A DNA stretch of 64,000 bases from Hypericum androsaemum (taxonomy: Eukaryota; Streptophyta; Magnoliopsida; Malpighiales; Hypericaceae): NCBI GenBank assembly GCA_963995505.1, contig OZ023186.1, forward strand, positions 12,779,570 to 12,843,569. Reading direction: 5' to 3'. Positions within the stretch are counted from its first letter, which is position 1. Every line of letters starts with the position of its first letter. Position numbers and translations under genes: made by a program. Below, one piece after another: positions 47,005 through 56,380 of this stretch. The notes beneath the pieces were generated by a model. It was not told the DNA's origin and made no database searches. It worked only from the letters and a program-made list of their open reading frames with translations.

Positions 47005-48085
47005 AAGACGGGTTGATCATGTTACCGGATCAACTTCTAAAGGAAAAGAACCAACAGGAGTAAGCACCCAGGATAATTTCCTCTCCAAAGAAGCCTATAA
47101 ACACGCAAGCATTGAGCACAGCTCATCTAGGGATTGTTTCCCATTTATACACAATTACACCGAATGGCTGCTTCCAGTCGAGTCTGCTCAGAAATAGCTA
47201 ACAGCTGATCAGGTGGCTAATGCCATTCTGATAGATCATTTTGACCCCACTCATGGTCCCAAGACCCAACCTTATTTTCAGCAGATTCTCTTAGAAACTC
47301 AATCTGTTGAGATTAGATCTACTACAAGAGCTCGAGGAGAAATTGCCTATTCCACTATTGTCCTACATCATATCCTTTCTCCAGAAGAGTGGAAGTCAGA
47401 TCTCCGTGCCCCTCGAAGGCTTAAAAGCTCTTTGGTACCCTTGCGTAACTATAATTACTATGATTATATTCACGCTTGGGATGGGGTATTAATCTACGAA
47501 AACTCTATAAGAAGGCACACATGGTTTATTCAACCACGGCTCAAACTTAATGGCCCATTGCCTGAATGGTTTAAATACTGGTGGGTTAAATGGGGTATCT
47601 ATGAAATAAATATGCCTTTATACATCACACCGTACCTTGATGAATTCAAAGCGGTTAATCACCAGCTTGAAAATTTGGACTCGTTGATTAATTTCATTTT
47701 AGAAAATCAAATCCCATGGATTGCCAAATGGGATTATCATCTTCAAAATGAGGAAACTAATAACCAAGGTTATAGTTTTAACTCTCTCACCCTCGTCAGA
47801 AGAATTTTTATTCATTGGTGGGAGAAGTTTGATTTTGTCCCTAAAGAGGTTAAAAACCTTGCAAGCCCTTCAAAGACGCAGAAGGGAAATCATACTAAAG
47901 ATGATCTTAAGGAACTATTTAAAGATCTAGTTGGTAATTCTTCAAAGGATCTCGTCCAAAAATCTCTTCTTGCCACTCTCAATGAAATTAATCAAGAAAT
48001 GGACAAGGCAGTTTTTCAGGATTCACAAGATCCTGAAGACGATGATGACCCTCTTGATGAAGAATTCTACCAAGGACGAGACTGA
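46952..48085 (+). pseudogene. Pararetrovirus second ORF, unknown function
   Basis: This frame opens right after a TAA at 46946-46948, overlaps the end of the RNase H ORF by about 50 bases, and runs to 48085 with one in-frame TAG at 47195-47197. No ATG is present near its start; the first possible start codons are GTG at 46952 and 47213. The protein (about 290 residues after the internal stop) has a tryptophan-rich core with YWWVKWGIYEIN and IHWWEKFDFVP, a helical region, and a very acidic C-terminus. I recognise no known domain. Position and size fit the ORF2 of unknown role reported for florendoviruses. It may be a translation transactivator or other accessory protein, but nothing in the sequence proves this. 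Confidence 0.7.
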
Positions 48086-48106
48086 TTAAAGGTTTTTAAA
48101 AGAACC

Positions 48107-48205
48107 CTGTTGTTTACAATAAAAGCTTAATGAGCTGTCATATTATCTACAGTAAAAGTTTAATGAGCTGTCCTGTTGTCTACAGTAAAAGCTTAATGAG
48201 CTTAC
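48107..48205 (+). repeat. Three 33-bp direct repeats upstream of the viral promoter
   Basis: Units at 48107-48139, 48140-48172 and 48173-48205 share TACAGTAAAAGCTTAATGAG with a few substitutions. They lie between the ORF2 stop and the promoter. The first unit contains AATAAA at 48118-48123. Repeats at this place could be promoter enhancers; that is inference. Confidence 0.9.
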
Positions 48206-48241
48206 CTTGTTGTCTGTTGATAATTGAAGATTTGTTGCTTG

Positions 48242-48410
48242 TGACGATGGGGCCCACGGCGTACCCGGCATCAACTTTTTTTCAATTATTGTACCTTTTA
48301 CTGTTTGCTTTCGGCCACCTCTGTAAAGATAAGATTCTATCTTATCTCTTTGGCCACGTAGTTACTTTTGTTAGGCTATAAATACTTCTTTCGTTGTTGT
48401 GGAGGGCATC
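48242..48410 (+). promoter_or_regulatory. Pararetrovirus promoter, right-hand copy
   Basis: A TATA box, TATAAATA, lies at 48377-48384. Upstream are a TGACG element (48242-48246, like the as-1 motif of caulimovirus promoters), GGGGCCCAC, and the GATAAG-containing stem AGATAAGAT/ATCTTATCT. A start site is expected near 48407-48412. Transcripts would run through a ~115-base leader and straight into satellite C. Positions 48278-48389 are repeated exactly, inverted, at 41255-41366. Confidence 0.75.
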
Positions 48411-48523
48411 ACTTAGCCAGAGCCTTCCAGAGCTTTAGAAAGAGAACTCTCCCCACTTGTAATATTTCCTTCTCTGTTTGCAAATAAGGGGAACCGCAAC
48501 CCCGTAGCCAGGAGTTGCTGTTG

Positions 48524-48535
48524 TATGATCAGAGA
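48524..48535 (+). other. Possible degenerate primer binding site of the pararetrovirus
   Basis: TATGATCAGAGA matches the initiator-Met tRNA primer site TGGTATCAGAGC at 8 of 12 positions, including the block ATCAGAG. It lies ~115 bases past the predicted transcription start and ~10 bases before satellite resumes, where the circular viral genome would be numbered from 1. The match is weak and could be chance. Confidence 0.35.
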
Positions 48536-48540
48536 TAGAA

Positions 48541-50685
48541 AGGAAAGAAAAGAAAAGAAAAGGCAAGATAAGGAAAGAAAAGGGAAGATATGGTAAGAAA
48601 AGGCAAGAAAAGGCAAGAAAATGCAAGAAAAGGATAGAAAATGATAGAAAAGGCAGGAAAAGGAAAGAAAAGGCAAGGAAAAGGAATGATAAGGCAAAAA
48701 AAGGAAAGAAAAGGCCAGAAAATGCAAGGAAAAGGAATGATAAGGCAAAAAAGGAAAGAAAAGGCAAGGACAGGCAAGGAAAAGGCATGAAAAGGCAAGA
48801 AATGGTAAGAAATGGTAAGAAAAGGCAAGATAAGGCAAGAAAAAGAAAGAAAAGGCAAGATAAGGTAAGATATGGTAAGAAAAGGAAAGATAAGGAAAGA
48901 TAAGGTAAGATAAGGCATGAAAAGGCAAGAAAAGGAAAGATAAGGCAAGAAAAGTCATGAAAAGGCAAGAAAAAGAAAGAAAAGGCAGGGAAATGGCAAG
49001 AAAATGCAAGATAAGGCAAGATAAGACAAGAAAAGGAAAGGAAAAGGCATAAAAAGTTAAGAAAAGGAAAGAAAAGGCAAGAAAAGTCATGGAAAAGGCA
49101 TGAAAAGGCATGAAAAGGCAAGGAAAAGGCAAGAAAATGCAAGATAAGTCAAGATACGGCAAGAAAAGGAAAGGAAAAGGCATGAAACGGCAAGAAGAAG
49201 TAAGATGAGGAAAGAAAAGGCAAGATAAGGAAAGAAAAGGGACGATAAGGCAAGATAAGGAAAGAAAAGGCAAGATAAGGAATGAAAATGCAAGATAAGG
49301 CAAGAAAAGGCAAGATAAGGTAAGAAAAGATAAGAAAAGGCAAGAAAAAGGAAAGAAAAGACAAGAAAAGGCAAGATAAGGCAAGAAAAGGAAAGAAAAG
49401 GCAAGGAAAAGGCATGATATGGCAAGGAAAAGGTATGAAAAGGCAAGAAAGGAAAGAAAAGGCAAGAAAAGGTAAGAAACGGAAAGATAAGGCCAGAAAA
49501 TAAGGAAAGAAAAGGCAAGGAAAGGGCAAAAAAAGGAAAGAAAAGGCAATAAAAAGAAAGAAAAGGCAAGGAAAAGGAATGAAAAGGCAAAAAAGGAAAG
49601 AAAAGGCAAGAAAAGACAAGAAAAGGAAAGAAAAGGCATTGAAAAGGCAAGAAAAGGAAAGATAAGGCAAGAAAAGGTATGAAAAGGAAAGAAAAGTAAA
49701 GAAAAGGAAAGGAAAAGGGAAGAAATGGGAAGAAAAGGAAAGATGAGGCAAGAAAAGGAAAGAAAAGGCAAGGAAAAGGCAAGAGAAGGCAAGATAAGGA
49801 AAGAAAAGGAAAGGAAAAGGCATGAAAAGATAAGAAAAGGAAAGAAAAGGCTTGAAATGGCAAGAAAAGGTAAGATAAGGAATGAAAAGGCAAGTTAAGG
49901 CAAGAAATGGCAAGATAAAGCAAGAAAAGGCAAGATAACTCAAGATAACGTAAGATAAGGTAAGAAAAGATAAGAAAAGGCAAGATAAGGCAAGAGAAGG
50001 CAAAGAAAGGTAAGAAAAGGAAAGATAAGGCAAGAAAAGGCAAGATAAGGTAAGAAAAGGCAAGAAAAGGCAAGTTAAGCAAGAAAAGGCATGAAAAGGC
50101 AAGAAAGGGCAAGAAAAGGCAAGATAAGGCAAGAAAGGGCAAGATAAGGTAAGAAAAGACAAGAAAAGAAAAGAAAAAGGAAAGAAAGGGCAAGAAAAGT
50201 CAATGAAATGGCATGAAAAGGATAGAAAAGTCAAGGAAAAGGAATGAAAAGGCAAGAAAAGGCAAGAAAAGGAAAGGTAATTCAAGAAAAGGCATGAAAA
50301 GGCAAGAAAGGGAATGAAAAGAAAAGAAAAGGCAATGAAAATGCAAGAAAAGGAAAGAAAAGGCAATGAAAATGCAAGAAAAGGTAAGAAAAGGAAAGAA
50401 AAGGCAAGGAAAAGGAATGAAAAGGCAAGAAAAATAAAGATGAGGCAAGAAAAGGCAAGGAAAAGGAATGAAAAGGCAAGAAAAGGCATAAAAAGGCAAG
50501 AAAAGGAAAAAAAATGCAAGATTAGGAAAGAAAAAGCAAGATAAGGCAAGAAAAGAAAAGAAAATGCAAGGAAAAGGCAAGATAAGGCAAGAAAATGCCA
50601 GAAAATGCATGATAAGTCAAGATGAGGCAAGAAAAGACAAGAAAAGGAATGAAAAGGAATGATGAGGCAAGATAAGGCAAGATAA
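48541..50685 (+). repeat. Satellite block C (second copy of the start of block B)
   Basis: This is purine-strand satellite that aligns in order with 35342-37270. The word GGAAGATATG is at 35381 and 48583, GGCCAGAAAATAAGG at 36298 and 49491, AACTCAAGATAACGTAAG at 36530 and 49937, and ATGAGGCAAGATAAGG at 37251 and 50662. About 200-240 bases near 49700-49930 are missing from block B or were added in C. It ends at a retrotransposon LTR. No genes are seen. Confidence 0.9.
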
Positions 50686-51315
50686 TGATGTGAATCTCGT
50701 TACGGATCCACGCGAAAGCTGGATCTATCTACGTTCAGATTGATGGAAATCTCGACCCGTTGTTTGCACCTTTGCAAGAACCTCGGTATGAACAACCTCG
50801 ACCCGCTGCTGTAGGGAAACAAGAATCTTGAATTGATGAAGACGCCACAAACGGTGATGTAGATCCGCTTGATAAGTCGAAGGTGAACGAATGGAATCCC
50901 TCCACTGTGTTCGAACAGTTCCGAAGAACCAAAAGAGCAAAGCCCACGTTTTTTGTACTCAAATTATTCTCCTTATTCTCATTGATAATGCCTTTATATA
51001 TAGGCAGATTGTTACAAAGAGATTCCTAATTAAATATAACTTCTAACTAGATAAATATGACTTAAAAAGGGAAACTAAAAAAGGAAAATAACTCTAATCC
51101 TACTAGGAATACTCAAAAATGTGATTATCTCATAATTGAGTTCCTAAACAGACTAGAACTCCTAATAAAATGAAATTATCTTTTTTGTAACTTCCTAAAC
51201 AGAATAGAACTCCTGTAAAATAAAATTAACAAATAATTAACTTCCTAAATAGACTTTGAAACTCAAAAACAAATTATTAAATAATTATGGCTTCTTGCAG
51301 ATCTGATTCATATCA
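50686..51315 (-). repeat. 3' LTR of the non-autonomous element (630 bp)
   Basis: On the + strand it runs from TGATGTGAATC to GATTCATATCA, an 11-base imperfect terminal inverted repeat. A TATA-like TTTATATATA at 50993-51002 reads TATATATAAA in element orientation. Compared with 52477-53032 it has about 14 substitutions by hand count and an extra ~50 bases near 51103-51155, bounded by CTAG-containing repeats, that were deleted from the other LTR. Confidence 0.88.
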
Positions 51316-52220
51316 TTCCCCTCCTCTTGAAATGGATTTGTCCTCAAATCCTTGCATCCGTCATACTTTTTCCGATTCACGATCATGCTTGAACAAGTCT
51401 TGGAACGTCTTGGTTGAACTTGATATCTTCCATCCCAACAGAATAGATACTTTGAACATAAGCAATCTGGAGTCCTCTCCAAATCAAAAACCAAAATCTT
51501 ACTTATTTGCACAAGCCTTTCTTTGAACTTCAAACTATTCCAGAAGTTGATCAATGATGAACCTCCAACATAATTAAACTTGTCCACACCTAAGAAGTCA
51601 ATATGTTCAACATGTAAATCAGGAGACATGTAAGATATGGGTTGGACATCTTCCTTGTCAACTAAAACAACAAGTTCTTCTTGTTCACCATCAATAGCAG
51701 TTAAGCACTTCTTCATATGAACAACATCCACCAATTCTGATTCATTGAACAAATCTCTCAAGTAAAGAAGTGACATGGCATGGTCATCAAAACATTCTCC
51801 ATCGAACAAGTCAATAGAATATTCACCAAATTCCTCCCATGTCAAAACCTCTTCTTCAACAATCACTTCAGGTGTAACCTCCAAATCCTCAGAACTACAT
51901 ACCTTCCCCCCAATGTCGTGCTTAGTGTTAATGGTGTTCTCCCTCTTTCCATTGACTTCTCCAACAAAATTAGCTCTTGAATTCTTCTCATCTTTGACCC
52001 TCATCCTCCTTTGTTGAATTTGTCTTCCGCTACAGACATTAGGAATATCATGTATCCTCTCTTGTTTGCACACTATCTTGTCCACCTTTTCGCTGAGCTT
52101 CTTGACCTCCGTTCTCATTATATGCCTCATCCCACTAAGAAGGGCGTCCATAAACGTGTGTGGATCGCCAACCAATGGTGCAACACCTTCAAAGGATCTT
52201 CTTGAGTAGTTATAAGACAT
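51285..52220 (-). CDS. Single ORF of the non-autonomous retrotransposon
   Basis: The ATG at 52218-52220 gives 311 residues, uninterrupted, ending at TAA 51285-51287 inside the 3' LTR. Residues 1-55 (SRRSFEGVAPLVGDPHTFMD, then a charged helix) look Gag-like with a short coiled coil. Residues ~100-200 are acidic. Residues ~290-303 are DLRTNPFQEEGNDM, the same tail as the end of integrase in the gypsy element at 58270-60000. The ORF is thus a fusion of a Gag-like or unknown N-terminus to the last residues of Pol, with everything between missing. No zinc knuckle, protease or RT is present. That it is intact while nearby pol genes are broken suggests recent activity or constraint; its function is unknown. 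Confidence 0.75.
   Translation of the reverse strand: MSYNYSRRSFEGVAPLVGDPHTFMDALLSGMRHIMRTEVKKLSEKVDKIVCKQERIHDIPNVCSGRQIQQRRMRVKDEKNSRANFVGEVNGKRENTINTKHDIGGKVCSSEDLEVTPEVIVEEEVLTWEEFGEYSIDLFDGECFDDHAMSLLYLRDLFNESELVDVVHMKKCLTAIDGEQEELVVLVDKEDVQPISYMSPDLHVEHIDFLGVDKFNYVGGSSLINFWNSLKFKERLVQISKILVFDLERTPDCLCSKYLFCWDGRYQVQPRRSKTCSSMIVNRKKYDGCKDLRTNPFQEEGNDMNQICKKP
51316..51328 (-). other. Polypurine tract of the non-autonomous element
   Basis: The + strand TTCCCCTCCTCTT gives AAGAGGAGGGGAA on the element strand, immediately before the 3' LTR. These bases also code for part of FQEEGN in the ORF, so they serve both priming and coding. Confidence 0.88.
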
Positions 52221-52462
52221 TCTTGCAGATTCTCTTTTTTTCTACTTTCAACTTTTCTTTTCTTTCTTTTGATTTTTTTTTCAGCCTTCTTTCTTCTTCT
52301 TTTCTTGGCTGCCTTCTTCTCTGTCTTTCATTTTTTCGGAATTTTTTTCCTCTTTTTTTATTTTTTTTTCTTTCTCCAACAGAGAATACAATAAGAATAA
52401 CGAACTAAAAACTAATGATTAAAAAAACAAAATTTAAAGATAGATGATCTGAAGTAACCTAG

Positions 52463-52474
52463 GCTCTGATACCA
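52463..52474 (-). other. Primer binding site of the non-autonomous element
   Basis: The + strand GCTCTGATACCA is identical to the 3' end of initiator Met-tRNA; it lies two bases left of the LTR start at 52477. It fixes the element as minus-strand. Confidence 0.92.
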
Positions 52475-52476
52475 AA

Positions 52477-53032
52477 TGATATGAATCTCGTTACGGATCC
52501 ACGCGAAAGCCGGATCTATCTACGTTCAGATTGATGGAAATCTCGACCCGTTGTTTGCACCTTTACAAGAACCTCGGTATGAACAACCTCGACCCGCTGC
52601 TGTAGGGAAACAAGAACCTTGAATTGATGAAGATGCCACAAACGGTGATGTAGATCCGCTTGATAAGTCGAAGGTGAACGAACGGAATCCCTCCGCTGTG
52701 TTCGAACTGTTCTGAAGAACCAAGAGAGCAAAGCCCACGTTTTTTGTACTCAAATTATTCTCCTTATTCTCATTGATAATGCCTTTATATATAGGCAGAT
52801 TTTACAAAGAGATTCCTAATTAAATATAACTTCTAACTAGATAAATATGACTTAAAAAGGGAAACTAAAAAAGGAAAATAACTCTAATCCTACTAGAACT
52901 CCTAATAAAACGAAATTATCTTTTTTGTAACTTCCTAAACAGAATAGAACACCTGTAAAATGAAATTAACAAATAATTAACTTCCTAAATAGACTTTGAA
53001 ACTCAAAAATGAATAATTAACTTCCTAAATAG
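52477..53032 (-). repeat. 5' LTR of the non-autonomous element, outer end deleted
   Basis: It starts TGATATGAATC on the + strand and matches the left LTR to about AAATAGACTTTGAAACTC (near 53005), then a short duplicated AATTAACTTCCTAAATA runs into satellite. The terminal GATTCATATCA is missing. TATA-like TTTATATATA is at 52783-52792. The missing end removed the upstream part of U3 in element orientation. Confidence 0.85.
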
Positions 53033-56000
53033 GCAAGAAAATGCAAGAAAAGGCAAGAAAAAGGCATGAAAAGACAAGAGAAATGCTTGAAAACGAAAGA
53101 AAAGGCAAGAAGAGGTAAGAAAAGGTAAGAAAAGGAAAGAAATGGAAAGAAATTGAGAGAAAGGGAAAGATATGGAAAGAAAATGCAAGATAAGGAAAGA
53201 AAAGGAATGATAAGGCAAGAAAAACCAAGGAAAAGGCAAGAAAAGGAAAGATAAGGCAAGAAAAGGCATGAAAATGAAAGAAAAGAAAAGAAATGGCAAG
53301 ATAAGGCAAGAAAATGCAAGAAAAGGAAGGAAAAGGCTACATTATGTATGGTAAGGCAAGATTAGACAAGGTAAGGTAAGAAAAGTGAAATAAAGGAGAG
53401 AAAAGGAAAGACGAGGCAAGAAATGGAAAGAAGAGGCAAGGAAAAGGCAAGATAAGGCAGGAAAATGAAATGAAAGGGAAAGAAAAGGAATGATGAGGCG
53501 AGATAAGGCAAGAAAAGGAAAGGAAAAGGAGAGAAAAAGGCAAGATAAGGCAACCAAAGGAAAGTAAAGGCAAGAAAATGCAAGAAAAGGCAAGAAAAGG
53601 AAAGTAAAGGCAAGAAAATGCAAGAAAAGGCAAGATTAGGCAAGGTAAGGTAAGAAAATGGAAAGAAAGGAAAGAAAAGAAAAGAATATTAAAGATGAGG
53701 CAAGAAAAGGAAAGAAAATGCAAGGAAAGGCAAGAAAATGCAAGAAAAGGCAAGAAAAGGAAAGTAAAGGCATGAAAATGTAAGAAAAGGCAAGATTAGG
53801 CAAGGTAAGGTAAGAAAAGGGAAAGAAAGGAAAGAAAAGGAAAGAATAGGAAAGATGAGGCAAGAAAAGAAAAGGAAAAGGCAAGATAAGGCAAGAAAAG
53901 GAAAGTAAAGGCAAGAAAAGGCAAGGCAAGAAAAGGTAAGAAAAGGCTAGAAACGGTAAGAAAAGAAAGAAAAGGCAAAGAAAAGGCAAAATAAGGCAAG
54001 GAAAAGGAAAGAAAAGGAAAGATATGCAAAGAAAAGGCAAAATAAGGCATGGAAAAGGAAAGATAAGGCAAGATATGGTAAGAAAAGGCAAGGAAATGGC
54101 AAGATAAGGCAAGAAAAGACAAGAAAAAGCAAGATAAGGACATAAAAGGGAAGAAAAGGCAAGAAAAGGTATGGAAAAGGCATGAAAAGGCAAGAAAAGG
54201 AAAGATAAGTTATGAAAAGGCATGAAAAGGCAAGAAAAGGAAAGAAAAGGCAAGGAAAAGGCAAGAAAATGCAAGATAAGGCAAGAAAAGGAAAGGAAAG
54301 AAAAGGCAAGAAAAGGCTTGAAAAGGCAAGATAAGGTAAGAAAAGGCAAGATTAGGAATGAAAAGGCAAGATAAGGCAAGATAAGGCATGTAAATGAAAG
54401 AAAATGCATGAAAAGGCAAGAAAATGGAAGATAAGGCAAGATAAGGTGAGAGAAGGCAAGGAAAGGCAAGAAAAGGGAAGAAAAAGAAAGTTAGGCTAGA
54501 CAAGGCAAGAAAAGGAAATAAAAGGCAAGAAAAGGAAAGAAAAGGAATGAAAAGGAAAGAAAAGGAATGAAAAGGAAAGAAAAGGAATAAAAAGGAAAGA
54601 AAAGGCAAGAAGAGTTCAAGAAAATGCAAGAAAAGGTAAGGAAAAGGTATGAAAAGGCAAAAAAAGGAAAGAAAAGGCAAGAAAAGGAAAGAAAAGGCAA
54701 GAAAATGCTTGAAAAGGCAAGAAAAGGTAAGAAAAGGGAAGAAAAGGCAAGATAACGTAAGATAACGCAAAGAAAGGAAAAAAAAGGCAAGAAAATGGCA
54801 AGAAAACACAAGAAAAGGAATGAAAAGGCCATGAAAAGGAAAGAAAAAGAAAGATAAGGCAAGAGAAGGTATGAAAAGGCAAGAAAAGGAAAGAAAAGGC
54901 AAGAAAGGAAAGAAAAGGCAAGAAAAGGAAGAAATGGAAAGAAAAGGTAAGAAAAGGCATGATAAGGCAAGATAAGGAAAGATAAGGGAAAGAAAGGGAA
55001 GAAAAGGAAAGATGAGGCAAGAAAGCTAAGATAAGGCCTGATAAGAAAAGAAAAGGCAAGGAAAAGGCAAGGAAAGGTAAGAAAAAGGCATGAAAAGGCA
55101 TGAAAAGACAAGGAAAAGACATAAAAAGGCAAGAAAGGAAAGAAAGGGCAAGAAAAGTTAAAAAAGGCAAGATAAGGACAGAAAAGGTAAGAAAAGGAAA
55201 GAGAAGGAAAGATAATGCAAGAAAAGGCAATGAAATGGCAAGAAGAGGAAAGAAAGGGAGAAAAGGCAAGGAAAAGGAATGAAAAGGAAAGAAAATGAAA
55301 GATAAGGGAAGAAAAGGCAAGAAAAGGAAAGATAAGGCAAGATAAGGCAAGAAATAGCAAGAAAAGGAAAGAAAAGGCAAGATAAGGTAATATAACACAA
55401 GAAAAGGCAAGATAAGGCAAGAAAAGGCAATGATAAGGCAAGAAAATGTATTGAAAAGGTAAGAAAAGGAAAGATAAGGAAAGAAAATGCATGAAAAGGC
55501 AAGAAAAGTAAAGAAAAGGCAAGAAAGGAAAGATAAGGCACGGAAATGGCAAGGAAAAGGCAATAAAAGGAAAGAAAAGGAAAGAAAATGAAAGGAAAAG
55601 GCAAGAAAAGGCATCATAAGGCCAGTAAAGAAAAGATAAGGCAAGATAAGGGAACGAAAGGGAATAAAAGGAAAGATGACGCAAGAAAAGGCAAGATAAT
55701 GCCAAAAAAGGCAAGGAAAAGGCAAGAAAAGGTAAGGAAAGGTAAGAAAAAGGCAAGATAAGCCATGAAAAGGCAAGGAAAAGGAGTGAAAAGGCAAGAA
55801 AGGAAAGAAAGGGCAAGAAAAGTCAAGAAAAGTTGAAAAAAGGCAAGGTAAGGTAAGATAAGGTAAGAAAAGGAAAGATAAGGAAAGATAATGCAAGAAA
55901 AGGCAATGAAATGGCAAGAAAAGGCAAGGAAAAGGAATGACAAGGAAAGAAAAGGAAAGAAAAGGCAACAAAAAGGCAAGAAAAGGAAAGATAAGGGAAG

Positions 56001-56380
56001 AAAAGGAATGAAAAGGCAAGAAAAGGTAAGATAAGGCAAGAAAAGGCATGAAAAGGCAAGAAAAGGAGAGAAAAGGAAAGAAAATAAAAGAAAGGGCAAG
56101 ATTAGGCAAGAAAAGGAAAGAATAGGAAAAAAAGGCAAGAAAATGCAAGATAAGGAAAGATGAGTCAAGAAAAGGCAAGAAAAGGAAAAAAATGTAAGAA
56201 AAGGCAAGGAAAAGGCAAGAAAATGAAAAAAAATGTAAGAAAAGGCAAGGAAAAGAAATGAAAAGGCAAGAAAAGGAAAGATAAGGCATGAAAAGGCAAG
56301 AAAAGGATATAAAAGAAAAGAAATGGCAAGATAAGGCAAGATAAGACAAGAAAAGGCAAGATTAGACAAGGTAAGATAAG
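53033..56380 (+). repeat. Satellite block D (second copy of the end of block B)
   Basis: This is purine-strand satellite aligned in order with about 37300-40620 of block B at an offset of 15.74-15.76 kb. The rare word GGCTACATTATGTATGG is at 53335 (37590 in B), and ATTAGACAAGGTAAGATAAG at 56361 (40602 in B). Differences are scattered and few. Block D stops at a point equal to 40620 of block B, where the truncated gypsy element begins. No genes are seen. Confidence 0.92.

Larger units (their letters stand above)
41221..48540 (+). mobile_element. Endogenous pararetrovirus (Caulimoviridae, florendovirus-like)
   Basis: A plus-strand provirus-like insertion without LTRs carries, in order, a 30K movement protein, a coat protein with CCHC knuckle, an aspartic protease, RT with YVDD and RNase H, then a second ORF of unknown function. 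The 3' end holds a TATA promoter and leader. This two-ORF layout matches what is known of florendoviruses, which are widespread endogenous Caulimoviridae of flowering plants; RT and coat phylogeny would be needed to confirm the genus. The copy is broken by several stops and at least two frameshifts. The usual leader upstream of the movement protein is missing; in its place are an inverted promoter copy and an inverted satellite fragment. No target duplication is expected or seen. Confidence 0.9.
50686..53032 (-). mobile_element. Non-autonomous LTR retrotransposon (CRM-like termini)
   Basis: This 2.35-kb minus-strand element has LTRs of 630 bp (50686-51315) and ~556 bp (52477-53032), an initiator-Met primer site (complement at 52463-52474), a PPT (complement at 51316-51328) and one ORF in ~1.15 kb of internal DNA. 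It has no protease, RT or integrase domain. Its LTR start (TGATATGAATC on the element strand), its PPT and the peptide running through the PPT (DLRTNPFQEEGNDM) closely match those of the gypsy element at 56381-60531 ([24 protein letters not shown]), so it was probably mobilised by that kind of element. The right LTR has lost its outer ~50 bases together with ~20 bases of satellite, so no target duplication can be read. Confidence 0.88.

Noticed and set aside
48130..48381. 83-residue plus-strand ORF before the viral promoter
   Set aside because: It is composed of the 33-bp repeats and promoter DNA; its Cys/Leu-rich translation has no family resemblance.
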